Of a DNA stretch of 46,519 bases, positions 1 to 12,407 are shown one piece after another (within the stretch, counting starts at the first letter, position 1; the number at the start of each line of letters is the position of its first letter). Under the pieces are notes generated by a model. That model was not told the origin of the DNA. It saw only the letters and a program-made list of their open reading frames with translations, and made no database searches. Location of the stretch: the NCBI GenBank assembly GCA_902770725.1, contig CACXUA010000011.1, positions 1-46,519 on the forward strand, read 5' to 3'. This DNA is from an uncultured Bacteroidales bacterium (GTDB lineage Bacteria > Bacteroidota > Bacteroidia > Bacteroidales > Bacteroidaceae). The position numbers and the translations under genes are program-made.

Positions 1-1
1 T

Positions 2-274
2 TTCGGCATAGATGGTGGCGGAGGGTTCGACGGCATCACCCTCACCTTCCTTCACAGCATCCTTATTGTCTCGCTTACCACACTGCTTTCCAACCTGATA
101 GGCTTCCTGCCGATGCAGCTCGGCGTACAGGAAGGCGGTTTTGCTATCTCCACGGCAGCAATGGGCCTGACTATCGAGCAAGGCTTCTTCGTCAGCATCA
201 TCTGCCGTGTCCGCGAAATCATCTGGATTATCATCGGCATCGCCCTAATGAAGGTCGGCAATAAACGAGGGTAA
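2..274 (+). CDS. Flippase-like integral membrane protein, C-terminal end (5' partial)
   Basis: The gene enters from the left edge and its last 90 codons end at TAA 272-274. The visible part has two or three hydrophobic stretches (FLHSILIVSLTTLLSNLIGF, then IIWIIIGIALMK). Between them is a PMQLGVQEGG segment followed by a conserved Arg (ICRVREI). This layout is typical of the C-terminus of the lysylphosphatidylglycerol synthase transmembrane / YbhN-like family, where a P.(Q/G).G..E motif precedes the last helices. The family comprises inner-membrane proteins often linked to lipid or glycolipid handling. The substrate here cannot be inferred. The family call rests only on the last 90 residues. 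Confidence 0.65.
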   Translation, partial: FGIDGGGGFDGITLTFLHSILIVSLTTLLSNLIGFLPMQLGVQEGGFAISTAAMGLTIEQGFFVSIICRVREIIWIIIGIALMKVGNKRG

Positions 275-357
275 TGCGGATGCACTGCATCTGCATTACC
301 GAGCGATAGCCGAGCTCGAACGCAGTTCAAGGTCGGCAATAAGCGAGAGTAAAGCAG
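251..357 (+). repeat. Imperfect direct repeat of the 3' end of the preceding gene
   Basis: The last codons of the upstream gene (AAGGTCGGCAATAAACGAGG, from 251) recur 78 bp downstream as AAGGTCGGCAATAAGCGAGA (329-348), with the similarity running on through GTAA(T/A)GC. The second copy lies outside the reading frame in use. It looks like a small duplication that included the stop codon, now slightly diverged. Confidence 0.6.
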
Positions 358-370
358 AATCAAACGATAA

Positions 371-396
371 GCTCCCGCGTTTCACAACGCAGGAGC
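371..396 (+). terminator. Strong hairpin after the flippase-like gene
   Basis: GCTCC-C-GCGTT (371-381), loop TCAC, then AACGC-A-GGAGC (386-396) forms a stem of ten G/C-rich pairs with one internal C/A mismatch. It lies between the converging ends of the plus-strand gene (274) and the minus-strand gene (448), so it may serve either direction. No clear T-run follows on the plus strand, so termination is inferred from position and stem strength. Confidence 0.45.
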
Positions 397-447
397 CACA
401 TGGCGCCGATATTAATTCTAAAACTAACTAACAAGTTTTTCCTGATA

Positions 448-1053
448 TCAGTCTTTAGGGTAAAGCTTCTTGAAGACCTCTGTCAGGGCCTCCACCTCGG
501 GAAGCAATGCTTTCAGTTCGTCCTCGTTTTGGTTCTTGACAGCAGTCATGGCTTTTTCCAACACATCTGTCAGCCTCTTGCAGTTGCTTCCGCTATCGGG
601 CGACCATATCGTGGCAACACGAATACTGTTCCCAAAGAAGTATGTGGTTCCGTCGAAGCCCATTCGTTCATCGTTGAACATACATGTGGCGACGGCATGT
701 TTTATTAAGTCGGAAAACATCAATGCCGTGGCTCGGTCTGTCTTGACCTCTATAGAGTCCAACTTCAGTCTCGGCTCATCCGGCCTTGCCTCCTTCACCT
801 CGCACCACTTCACCTGTAACCGTTCGCTTTCCCCATAACCGTAATACACATACAGTGCAGAGGGGAAGCTGAATGAAGGGAATATGAGCATCTGCTGAAT
901 TGCTCTCTCGGACAGCCAAGTCCCGAAATACTTTTCTCCCCACAGCTTCTGCTGAGTTTGTGTCATAGGTTCCAGTCTGCTCTGGGCCTGTGCGCCAATG
1001 GCTGCCACCATCAGCGCTGTCACTAATGTAATGATTTGCTTTTTCATGTTCAT
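448..1053 (-). CDS. Secreted hypothetical protein downstream of an anti-sigma gene
   Basis: A 201-aa protein of no family I recognise. It starts with a clear signal peptide (MKKQIITLVTALMVAAIGA, cleavage near AQA-QS), so it is exported. Two starts are possible, ATG at 1053 (MNMKKQ) or ATG at 1047 (MKKQ); the shorter one gives a more classical signal peptide. The mature part has no transmembrane segment, contains three cysteines, and ends in a charged helical stretch with many Glu and Lys. The gene begins 7 bp after the anti-sigma stop, so it is almost certainly the third gene of the sigma / anti-sigma operon. It may be a periplasmic partner or a target of that system, which is inference. Confidence 0.75.
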   Translation of the reverse strand: MNMKKQIITLVTALMVAAIGAQAQSRLEPMTQTQQKLWGEKYFGTWLSERAIQQMLIFPSFSFPSALYVYYGYGESERLQVKWCEVKEARPDEPRLKLDSIEVKTDRATALMFSDLIKHAVATCMFNDERMGFDGTTYFFGNSIRVATIWSPDSGSNCKRLTDVLEKAMTAVKNQNEDELKALLPEVEALTEVFKKLYPKD

Positions 1054-1060
1054 AAGTTTT

Positions 1061-3073
1061 TTATTTCATGCTCCGCTCCGTGGCTTCGGGCAGAAGATAG
1101 ATTGTATGGAACGTATCGGTTGCCTCAACGACGACTGCCTTATAGCCAATGTATTTGAAGTGAAGCGTGGCATCTGTGCGAGGAACCCAGAAGACGAAAT
1201 GGCCTGTGGAGTCAGTCGTTTCTGTTCCCCATATCCTTCTATCATGAAATATATGAATCATGGTATGCTCTAAAGGCTCGTCGTTTTCGTCATACACTAC
1301 GCCCGTCACACGACGGCGGCTTGCTTTCAGTTCCTCATGCTGGTCCATATAGTAGTCGCATAGTGTGTCCTCTACACAGATGTACTCTATGACGCCGTGC
1401 TTTGCTGCCTCTCCATACTTCTCGATGTAGCGTTGCTTGACATTCATGTAATCCATTACTCTGCTGACAAGCAAATGCTGCCCTTTGAAGTAGTCGAGAT
1501 AAGACCTCTTGTCCAACCACTTGTTGTTTTCCTTTGGTTGAGGCACTCCGTTGATAAGGTAAAGGATGGAGTCATTGGGAGGACTGTTATGTGAACCACG
1601 TATGACACCTTGGGGAAGAAGCCGTACCTCGTTTTCTTCGGGCACATATTTAGGCAAACCGGCGATTTGCTCTTGTGAGTTTCCTCGCAGCCGCATGTTG
1701 TAGCCGTTGTAGCTCTTCTCGAGATGCATGACAAGGTTTTTGTCGGTGGGCGAGAACTCGAAGGACTTGTAGCCGGGTTGTTCGGCACAAAGCGTGACAT
1801 CCTTTTTCGGAACCCAAAAGACGAAATGGCCCGTGGAGTCGGTTGCAGCACCTATAAAAAAATCCCGTTCGACATGCACGTAGGCTTCCGTCAAAGGCTT
1901 GCCGTTGTTATCAAACACGTAGCCCTCAACACGCTGATACTTCTTCTTCAGTTTCGGATGCTTACAGACGTAAGCGTCGCTATAGGTGTCGGGCACGGTC
2001 TTTATCTCGATCACGCCATACTTCGCACGTCCGCCATACTTCTCGGTATAATAACTGTCTTTGTGGACATACACGCTGTCAATCATCAGGCCCTGCTGGG
2101 AAAAGTACCGAGGCATGTAGGTGTCAATGTCGTCCATGTCGTTTCCCATAATCCTTTGCTTTAATGAATCGGGCAGCGGCTCGCCGTTGACCAGAATAAG
2201 CGTGGAGTCGATTCTGTCCTTGTCGCTTGGCCCGTCGCCTGTTCCCCGAAGTCGCATGGTGGTGCCTGAACCCAAATCTGCCGAAGTGGGAACGATAGTA
2301 GCATTGGCTATCATGCGTTGAAGTTCTTCCCTTTCCTCTGGAGTGGAGGCCATAATTACTATTGCACCGTTATTACAAGGTATCTTTATGTCTTGCAAAA
2401 GACCTTGCTCTTTGAGGTACTCTTCAATGCGTCTGTCGATTTCTTCTGACGCCATGCCACGTGAGTCAAACAGAGTCTTGCCGTTGACCACCACGAGAAA
2501 TGAATCCGTTTTGCCAATCTGGTCGATGATGCTATCTCCTATCCCCCGGAGGTGCATAGTGGTGCCTGAACCTAAGTCTGCCGAAGCGATGTCCCGTTCT
2601 GCAATCTGCCCTTGAAGAGCCTGGTCAACAGACTCGAAGGCGAGATCTTCGATGTCGTCCATCTTGAATTTCTGAACTGCACCTGTATATTCACGGGCAG
2701 GAATATCAAGCGACGAAGCAGCTGGGGCATTGGCTTTTGCCATAGCCAGCTTTTTGTTCTGGGTAATGAGAGGCTTTGGAACCTTTGTCACCAATTCTTG
2801 TTCCTTTGCCTGCATCTCTTTTCTTATGGGTTGAGGCGTTGGCTGAGGCTTGATTTCCTCTGTCTGTACAATAAGAGTCGTTTGTTCCGTCTGTTCCTTT
2901 CCTGTATTAAATATAAGGAGTAAAGCAACGGATGCTGCGATGCCGATGCCCAAAGCCCAAGCGAGTGCAGAGTGTCTCTTTGTCTCCTTGCCGATGACTT
3001 CCTGCTCGAAGCGTGTCCACTCCTTGTCCACGTCGGGCATGCCGATTCTCTTATCGATGTCTTCCGTCTTCAT
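1061..3073 (-). CDS. Anti-sigma-like membrane protein with TonB-plug-like and carboxypeptidase-regulatory-like repeats
   Basis: A protein of 670 aa from ATG 3073, which lies 1 bp after the sigma-factor stop; a TTG at 3085 is a weaker alternative. Residues 1-33 are a short cytoplasmic segment, about 34-57 a single membrane helix (LAWALGIGIAASVALLLIF), and the rest should be periplasmic. This topology fits an anti-sigma factor. The periplasmic part contains two LGSGTTM(H/R)LRG blocks (near 166-178 and 266-278) and a degenerate third (YNMRLRG, near 458). It also has VNG/INGVP strands and two EKYG..AK(Y/H)GVIE blocks (near 344 and 550). These resemble the plug of SusC-type receptors (LQG..., G(T/S).(I/L)RG..., YG.(R/A)A..GVI.I). 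Two carboxypeptidase-regulatory-like domains follow (about 379-450 and 588-660), both carrying TDSTGHFVFWVP. Anti-sigma function is inferred from position and topology; no FecR domain is evident. Confidence 0.75.
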   Translation of the reverse strand: MKTEDIDKRIGMPDVDKEWTRFEQEVIGKETKRHSALAWALGIGIAASVALLLIFNTGKEQTEQTTLIVQTEEIKPQPTPQPIRKEMQAKEQELVTKVPKPLITQNKKLAMAKANAPAASSLDIPAREYTGAVQKFKMDDIEDLAFESVDQALQGQIAERDIASADLGSGTTMHLRGIGDSIIDQIGKTDSFLVVVNGKTLFDSRGMASEEIDRRIEEYLKEQGLLQDIKIPCNNGAIVIMASTPEEREELQRMIANATIVPTSADLGSGTTMRLRGTGDGPSDKDRIDSTLILVNGEPLPDSLKQRIMGNDMDDIDTYMPRYFSQQGLMIDSVYVHKDSYYTEKYGGRAKYGVIEIKTVPDTYSDAYVCKHPKLKKKYQRVEGYVFDNNGKPLTEAYVHVERDFFIGAATDSTGHFVFWVPKKDVTLCAEQPGYKSFEFSPTDKNLVMHLEKSYNGYNMRLRGNSQEQIAGLPKYVPEENEVRLLPQGVIRGSHNSPPNDSILYLINGVPQPKENNKWLDKRSYLDYFKGQHLLVSRVMDYMNVKQRYIEKYGEAAKHGVIEYICVEDTLCDYYMDQHEELKASRRRVTGVVYDENDEPLEHTMIHIFHDRRIWGTETTDSTGHFVFWVPRTDATLHFKYIGYKAVVVEATDTFHTIYLLPEATERSMK

Positions 3074-3074
3074 G

Positions 3075-3566
3075 TTACTTTGCAATTTTAAGGGTTTCTC
3101 TGATTCTGGCCAAAGAGCGCGTGATGTGCTTGTTGACGGCCGACGAGCTGATGCCGAGCACGGAGGCAGTTTCCGCGTAGGTCATCTCGTCCTCGTAGTG
3201 AAGCTTAAGCACTCGGCGGTCCTGTTCCGTCAGGTTGTCGTCGATGACCTGCTGAAGTTGCTGCAGCAGCTCCTCCCGTTCCTCATCCTTCTGCCAGGCC
3301 GTTTCCTTCTGAAGTTCTTCCTTCAGTCGCCTTTGCAGTTGTCTGTCTCGCAGGATGTGCAGGCATTGGTTTCTTGTGGCAGCGAGCAGATAGCCTCGGA
3401 TGCTTTCCGTGGCTATTTCAGGCTTGCCTCTCCACATCTGGACGAACACCTGATGCACGGCATCCTTGGCATCGTCGGCATTCTCTACCAAGGAATACGC
3501 CATGCGATACATGTGCGGATAGCTGTCCTTGAAGAGCCGCTCGAACTGTCGTTTGCTGTAGTCCAT
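3075..3566 (-). CDS. RNA polymerase ECF-type sigma-70 factor
   Basis: A 163-aa sigma factor of the extracytoplasmic-function class. Region 2 covers about residues 8-70, with AYSLVENADDAKDAVHQVFV matching the core-binding and -10 recognition helix (DA.D..Q.VF). Region 4 lies at about 100-158, with LKLHYEDEMTYAETASVLGI and SSSAVNKHITRSLARIR forming the helix-turn-helix that reads the -35 element. Regions 1 and 3 are absent, as expected for this class. The next gene starts 1 bp after the stop and encodes a membrane protein with a periplasmic part, the usual sigma / anti-sigma arrangement. Regulation is probably by release from that partner; the signal is unknown. Confidence 0.92.
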   Translation of the reverse strand: MDYSKRQFERLFKDSYPHMYRMAYSLVENADDAKDAVHQVFVQMWRGKPEIATESIRGYLLAATRNQCLHILRDRQLQRRLKEELQKETAWQKDEEREELLQQLQQVIDDNLTEQDRRVLKLHYEDEMTYAETASVLGISSSAVNKHITRSLARIRETLKIAK

Positions 3567-3639
3567 ACCTGTTTAAGACGCTTTTATATATAAGACCACT
3601 GAGGCGAGAAATCAAATACCCCTTAAGTGCAAATAAAAT

Positions 3640-3727
3640 GCGGCACGCCATCTTTGCCAACGCGGCACGCCATCTTCGTCAACGCGGCACGTTAAGTTTG
3701 CCAACGCGGCACGCCGTGTTTGAAGAT
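3640..3727. repeat. 22-bp tandem array 1 (CGTGCCA family, four units)
   Basis: Four back-to-back 22-bp units start at 3640, 3662, 3684 and 3706. Each begins GCGGCACG. The middle is CCATCTT, CCATCTT, TTAAGTT and CCGTGTT, and the first three units end in (T/C)G(C/T)CAAC. The array lies in the 179-bp gap between the Gfo/Idh gene (stop at 3746) and the sigma-factor start (3566), both on the minus strand. The unit belongs to the same degenerate family as the arrays at 18806, 31814, 39787 and 45225. Confidence 0.85.
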
Positions 3728-3745
3728 GTCCTGTACGGAGAGTCA

Positions 3746-4741
3746 TTATATCTTTCCCAGAATGCGGTCCATCACCCAGTTGACGCTGGTGGCGCTGATG
3801 CTGTCGGCAGTGCAGATGCTGCTTTGCTGCAGGTGCTCCACCACGCTTTGAATGAGTGGGAGCTGAACGTGTTCGGGGGTTTCGACATGAAACTCCTGTC
3901 GTCCCCCTTCATTACGCATGACGATGGGCTCGTAGGTGAAGACGGAGAAATGCAGTTGTCCTCGGTCGCCAATCAGTTCGATGCGGTCGGTACGGGCGCT
4001 TTCGTGACTGACAAAGCACCACGAGCCGCTGCCGGGCAAGCCGTCGGCAAACTGGAAGGCTGCGCTCACGGTGTCTTCCGTCTCATAAAGTCCGCCACGA
4101 TTACTGCTGAAGCCCTTCGCCCTGACAATCGGTCCGAATATTTCTTGCAGCAGGTCAATCTGGTGAGGTGCAAGGTCATAGAAGTAACCTCCACCAGCTA
4201 TGTCGCGCTGCACACGCCAGGGAAGTGCTGTGCTGTTATAGTCGAGGTCGCGTGGCGGGCAGGCAAAGCGAATCTGCACGGACGTCACCTTGCCGATGGC
4301 TCCTTTCTCTACTAGTTCCTTCACCTTTTGGAAGTAAGGCAGATAGCGCCTGTAATAAGCCACGAAGCATGGCACGTGCGTTTGCTCGCTGACACGATTG
4401 ATGCGCTGGCAGTCGAGGTAGCTGCTTGCGAGGGGTTTCTCTACATAAACAGGCTTGCCTGCCTTCATCGCCATAATGGCATAAGTGGCATGCGATGAGG
4501 GCGGGGTAGCGATGTAGATGGCATTCACTTCGGGGTCGTTAATGAGTTGCAGCGCATCGGTGTACCAGCGAGGGATGTCGTGTCGCTCTGCATAAGAGGA
4601 AGCCTTTTCCTTGCTACGACTCATTACAGCCCAGATGCGCGAGCCTGCCACAAGATTGAATGCAGGTCCGCTCTTCTTCTCGGTTACCTCACCGCAACCG
4701 ATGAAGCCCCATCGTATTTCTTTATATATAGGCTGTGGCAT
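3746..4741 (-). CDS. Gfo/Idh/MocA-family oxidoreductase
   Basis: A 331-aa NAD(P)-dependent dehydrogenase. The N-terminal Rossmann fold shows GFIGCGEV near residue 12 and the family's conserved VYVEKPLA near 95, whose Lys is the catalytic EKP lysine. The C-terminal alpha/beta domain includes FYDLAPHQIDLL, the usual D...H element near the active site. Length and order are normal for the family, which oxidises or reduces sugars and related polyols; the substrate cannot be predicted. There is no signal peptide, so it is cytoplasmic. Its ATG (4741) directly follows the stop of the porin gene (4742) with no spacer, so the two are co-transcribed and probably translationally coupled. Confidence 0.9.
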   Translation of the reverse strand: MPQPIYKEIRWGFIGCGEVTEKKSGPAFNLVAGSRIWAVMSRSKEKASSYAERHDIPRWYTDALQLINDPEVNAIYIATPPSSHATYAIMAMKAGKPVYVEKPLASSYLDCQRINRVSEQTHVPCFVAYYRRYLPYFQKVKELVEKGAIGKVTSVQIRFACPPRDLDYNSTALPWRVQRDIAGGGYFYDLAPHQIDLLQEIFGPIVRAKGFSSNRGGLYETEDTVSAAFQFADGLPGSGSWCFVSHESARTDRIELIGDRGQLHFSVFTYEPIVMRNEGGRQEFHVETPEHVQLPLIQSVVEHLQQSSICTADSISATSVNWVMDRILGKI

Positions 4742-7003
4742 TTAATTGAAGAAGTTCCAGCTAATGCCGAAGTTTATTGTCAGGGGATTTATAGGATAAT
4801 GTGGCACGAGGAAAGAATGGCCGTTGCCTGCATTGACGTGACGTGCTGAGACGTATATGCGGCAGTACTTTAGATGCAGGTTTGCATAAGCTCCCACAAT
4901 GGGATAACTGCCTATCTTTACTCGCTCGAAGTTGGCATCTTGCACGGCAAACTGCTGAATTGCGGGGCTGTAATCGGGGCCGTAATATGATGTAAAGAAA
5001 CGCATGTCGCCACCTATCTGTACGCGCAACACCTTTGCAATGCCGATGCGGAAGAGCAGATAAAGATTGGTATAGATGTTGAGCTTTGGAAGGGGCAAGG
5101 CATCCTGATTGCTACTTGTCTGATAGCTCACCTGATTGTCCCAGTGAATGGCTTTCCAGCTAAGGTCCTGAGCGAGTGTGGCGCCAAACACCTGTACGCT
5201 GCCAGTTTGCATGACTCTAACAGCATGACTGTAGTCAGTGGGAATGATACTCGTTGCACTCTTGCCTTCGTGCAGAGCATTCTGCATGCCGAAGTATGTG
5301 TAGTTTGAGATGTTTTCAAAGCCGATTCGAAGTTTCGTGCCAAACTTCTTTAATTGCAATGTCCCATCTATCTTGAATCGAACCTCTCGGCTTAGGTCTT
5401 CATTATCCCACCAAGCGCTTTGCGAGTGATAGTGACGGAAGAAGAATGTAGGCTTGCGATGCATGAAGTTGGCTCGGACATCGAAGAGAAGGCTGTCGCG
5501 ACGTCCAAGTCGCAACTGGAGGTCGGTCTTGCCATCGATGTTCAAATCACCAACATGCTCGCCGATGAGCCATACCTCGGCCGATGTGTTGAAGTGGAAA
5601 CGTGAGCCTTGTGTGCGAGCCAACTCTCCACCCACAGAAACATCGTTTTCCGTATAGCGTGTCATGCCATCTTTCCCATCCATCAGTTGGTATGTGCGCA
5701 ACTTGTGAGTGCCAAAGAGCGTGATGCCCATCTGTGCCCACTTGTTGAATCCTTCGCGAAGTGCAAGGCCAAAGGTGTTACGTACAGAAAGAGCCTTTGT
5801 CAGGTCCGACATCTGGTTTCCGTCACCATAGAAGCAATTCGTGTAGTAATCTTTTGTTGTGTTGTGCGCCAGGTACTCGTGTCTGAGATTACTTATCTCG
5901 AGTGTATGGATGAAACTCGTAACGGGAACAAACTCCTTGGGAATCTCCTGCTTGTCTTGCCAAGCTTGCATGAGCGAGTCAACGGCAAGTCTTCTTGCTA
6001 AGGTGTCTTCTCGAAGAATGGTCTGAATACTGTCTGGCAGGTCCGAAATAAGTTCAGAAGCAGATGGTGGTTTGGGCTTTAGAGAGTCAGGGACCTCAAG
6101 GATGCGATTGAAGCCGAGGTTGTAGCGATGCGAAAGATAGGCGTGCTGTTCGTGGTTCCTGTTCCAAGTCTGGTCGAGCATTGTCGGGATGTTCTTCGAA
6201 TCGTATGATTGCCCAAGACTTAGAGGATCTTCTTTGTATCGGTCATCCTCGATGCCACCATTCTCACCCATCTTCATGTGGTTAACGCCAACATAGGCAT
6301 GAATGTTATACCGTTCACCACGATAATAACCATAGAACGTACCGCCAAACATACTGTTAGGCTGAGCATAATAATAACCTACGCCATAGCTATAGTCAAT
6401 CTTAAAGCCCAGGCCTGCAAGTTTATTGATGTTGGTGGCGAAGTAACCACGAACACGGTCCTCGCCTGTCTGTCTGTTTCCACAAGAGTGATAGGCAAGG
6501 TTCGTGATGGGGCTTTTTGTGTTGGTGAAGCGGAAGTCCTGCAGCGAGCCACGGAAGAAACTAAGAGGCTGAAGGAAGAGGAACTCGTCGGAAGTGTTGT
6601 CTCGATTGAAGTAGAGTCGGCTCAAGCGTGGCGAACCGATGTTGGCAAGGTAGTTGTACTCGCCTGTATAGCCATCGGTGGCGTTCCATTTCTGGAAGTC
6701 ATGCACGACGGTATCATTGTTCTCTGCATCGACGACGGTACCGAGGCGAGGTTCCAATACCCATTGGAATTGGCCGATGGGAATAGGTTTCTCGTTTTTG
6801 TGCTTTGTCGTGTCGCGTCCCCAGGTTGTGCGATTGCCTGCTCCATCTGTATATGAACCATAGTCATCACCTCTCACGATGTATGTATCGCCATCATCGT
6901 AGAGGGCAGCATTGCTTCCGTCCCTATTGACACGGCGCACCTGAGCACTTGCTGTCAGCAGGGTGCAGAGGAGGAGCAGCGATATGAATAACCTTCGGTT
7001 CAT
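4742..7003 (-). CDS. Putative outer-membrane porin (Bacteroidetes putative_porin family)
   Basis: A 753-aa protein with a signal peptide (MNRRLFISLLLLCTLLTASA-QV). The body is rich in alternating aromatic and polar strands (for example YFATNINKLAGLGFKIDYSY and FYGYYRGERYNIHAYVGVNH). It ends in a typical barrel C-terminus, INFGISWNFFN, with a terminal aromatic pair. Length and layout match the Bacteroidetes 'putative porin' family (Porin_10 in Pfam, from memory). A central insert around residues 310-360 is rich in Pro, Ser and charged residues (PDSLKPKPPSASELISDLPD) and probably lies in a loop. The gene starts 8 bp after the 77-aa membrane gene and abuts the oxidoreductase gene, so all belong to one operon with the GH2 gene. 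What it transports is unknown. Confidence 0.85.
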   Translation of the reverse strand: MNRRLFISLLLLCTLLTASAQVRRVNRDGSNAALYDDGDTYIVRGDDYGSYTDGAGNRTTWGRDTTKHKNEKPIPIGQFQWVLEPRLGTVVDAENNDTVVHDFQKWNATDGYTGEYNYLANIGSPRLSRLYFNRDNTSDEFLFLQPLSFFRGSLQDFRFTNTKSPITNLAYHSCGNRQTGEDRVRGYFATNINKLAGLGFKIDYSYGVGYYYAQPNSMFGGTFYGYYRGERYNIHAYVGVNHMKMGENGGIEDDRYKEDPLSLGQSYDSKNIPTMLDQTWNRNHEQHAYLSHRYNLGFNRILEVPDSLKPKPPSASELISDLPDSIQTILREDTLARRLAVDSLMQAWQDKQEIPKEFVPVTSFIHTLEISNLRHEYLAHNTTKDYYTNCFYGDGNQMSDLTKALSVRNTFGLALREGFNKWAQMGITLFGTHKLRTYQLMDGKDGMTRYTENDVSVGGELARTQGSRFHFNTSAEVWLIGEHVGDLNIDGKTDLQLRLGRRDSLLFDVRANFMHRKPTFFFRHYHSQSAWWDNEDLSREVRFKIDGTLQLKKFGTKLRIGFENISNYTYFGMQNALHEGKSATSIIPTDYSHAVRVMQTGSVQVFGATLAQDLSWKAIHWDNQVSYQTSSNQDALPLPKLNIYTNLYLLFRIGIAKVLRVQIGGDMRFFTSYYGPDYSPAIQQFAVQDANFERVKIGSYPIVGAYANLHLKYCRIYVSARHVNAGNGHSFLVPHYPINPLTINFGISWNFFN

Positions 7004-7011
7004 GCTTTGAA

Positions 7012-7245
7012 TTAGAGGAGACGCATTATGAATTCTATGACCTTGAACGCCATGCCGACGGCAATGACGATGAGCGCCGGCATATGCTTCTCGCCGCCGA
7101 AGAAGTACATGGCAAGTCCGATGGCTGCCAGGACGAGGAACAACGTGTTGAGCACCATTCTGATCTTGGTGTTGTCGTGTTGTCCTGCCCGCTTCCTGCG
7201 GATGCGTTCCACTTGTTCTTCAAGGGAAAGTTCTTCCTGTTTCAT
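7012..7245 (-). CDS. Small two-helix membrane protein, unknown function
   Basis: A 77-aa protein. The first 25 residues are highly charged and helical (EEQVERIRRKRAG). Two membrane helices follow (MVLNTLFLVLAAIGLAMYFF and ALIVIAVGMAFKVIEFIMRL), separated by the short loop GGEKHM. It starts 9 bp after the GH2 stop and ends 8 bp before the porin start, so it is a genuine operon member rather than a chance reading frame. Similar small proteins next to outer-membrane genes are common in Bacteroidales, but I know of no assigned role. Confidence 0.75.
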   Translation of the reverse strand: MKQEELSLEEQVERIRRKRAGQHDNTKIRMVLNTLFLVLAAIGLAMYFFGGEKHMPALIVIAVGMAFKVIEFIMRLL

Positions 7246-7254
7246 CGTTTTAGC

Positions 7255-11032
<3,778 letters not shown>

Positions 11033-11243
11033 AAGATACCCTGTCAAGCCGGCCGATTCGACGCGGAAGGACGAGCAGCCCGAAGTGCTGAAAGCATTTC
11101 ATTGGCATAGGAACGCGTTAACCCCGATAGAAAGAAAGGGTTTTGCACACATTATATATTTATAAACCCGAAGGGTTGGCAAGACCACAGGCGGAGGTGT
11201 TAACCCCCGATTAAATATGGCGACATGGGAATTGAGGGAGAGT

Positions 11244-12407
11244 TTAATCACCATTTTGAGGTGTTTCGGCTCCTTTCTCTTCTGGTGTCCATTCCTCGGC
11301 AGGCTTGACGACACTCTTGTACTGACCGTCCTGAAGACTCTTCTTGGCTGGGGCCGATGTACTGCCAGTGCTGAAAGAACGGGCGCTGCCACGATACTGG
11401 TCCCATCGGTTCATGATGAGACGGACATAAGCCTCCGTCTCGCTTCCACGCATGTAACCGTGTTTAATGTCTGGGTCTCGGTAGTATTGTGGCTCGGCGA
11501 GGCGCAGGATGTAGGGCGCCACTTCCTGCCAAACCTGATGATTCCTGCCGGCTTTTTGCGTCAGAGTCTGTGCGTCTCGAACGTGTCCGGAACCTCCATT
11601 GTAGGCGGCCAACGTAAATTTGATGCGCTCCTCGGCGTCCCTGATGTCGGAAAACGACTGGCTGACCTTCCTGATGTAACGCGCTGAAGCTGCGATGTTC
11701 TGCTCCGGGTCGAAGCGTTTATCCTGTGGGACTCCCATCGCATCGGCTGTGAAAGGCATCAATTGCATGAGTCCCATCGCCCCCATCGACGAGACGGCAT
11801 TGGGGTCGAAACCTGACTCCTGATAGCACATGGCAGCCAGCAGTCGCCAATCCCAGCCGGCTGTCGAACTGTAACGGCGAAGGAGATCGTCGTATGGGGA
11901 GATGATTCCGTGAGCGGCATCCTGCATGACTGGCCGCATTTGGCGTCGTACGGTAAATGTCGTGTTGCTGGCTGTGCTCTGGATTTGCTTGATGCGTTCG
12001 GGCTGCCACCACTCGTCGATGGCTTCTCTGAGCAGCGATTCGTCCTTGCGTGTCTGCCATTTCGGCATCTCGAGGGCAATGAAGTCAATCTCGCCGGCTT
12101 CGAGTCTTTTCAACAATGTTGCGGTGTCTGGCGAGATTTCCATTTGCACGACGACTCCGATGCTTTGTGCAAAAGCCTCGGCAAGCATGAATTGCGGGCC
12201 CATTCCTTGGCCGTGGTACTCGTAGTAGGTGTCCGGACCACTCAAGGTTCCCACGATAATCGTGCCGCTGGCCTGTATCTCGTGCAGGTCGTAATACTGC
12301 AAGGTGTCCGTCTCTTCTGCGTCAGTTGCGAAGAGGACGGAAGTGTCTTTCTCCTGTTTGGCCGTACAAGCGACAAGGAGAAAAAGAAGTAAAAGGTGGG
12401 GTTTCAA
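11244..12407 (-). CDS. mltF: MltF-type membrane-bound lytic murein transglycosylase
   Basis: A 387-aa lipoprotein (LLLLFLLVAC-T lipobox). A solute-binding-like domain covers about residues 45-150 (ASGTIIVGTL..., GMGPQFMLAEAFAQSIGV), and an SLT catalytic domain about 190-340. Catalytic Glu lies in CYQESGFDPNAVS, followed by SMGAMGLMQLMP and AAYNGGSGHV, the hallmark blocks of soluble lytic transglycosylases. This order is that of MltF, which cleaves peptidoglycan glycan strands to 1,6-anhydro ends. The start is TTG at 12407: it overlaps the uridine-kinase stop as TTGA and is the only start that keeps the lipoprotein signal. The gene is co-transcribed with udk. Confidence 0.9.
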   Translation of the reverse strand: MKPHLLLLFLLVACTAKQEKDTSVLFATDAEETDTLQYYDLHEIQASGTIIVGTLSGPDTYYEYHGQGMGPQFMLAEAFAQSIGVVVQMEISPDTATLLKRLEAGEIDFIALEMPKWQTRKDESLLREAIDEWWQPERIKQIQSTASNTTFTVRRQMRPVMQDAAHGIISPYDDLLRRYSSTAGWDWRLLAAMCYQESGFDPNAVSSMGAMGLMQLMPFTADAMGVPQDKRFDPEQNIAASARYIRKVSQSFSDIRDAEERIKFTLAAYNGGSGHVRDAQTLTQKAGRNHQVWQEVAPYILRLAEPQYYRDPDIKHGYMRGSETEAYVRLIMNRWDQYRGSARSFSTGSTSAPAKKSLQDGQYKSVVKPAEEWTPEEKGAETPQNGD

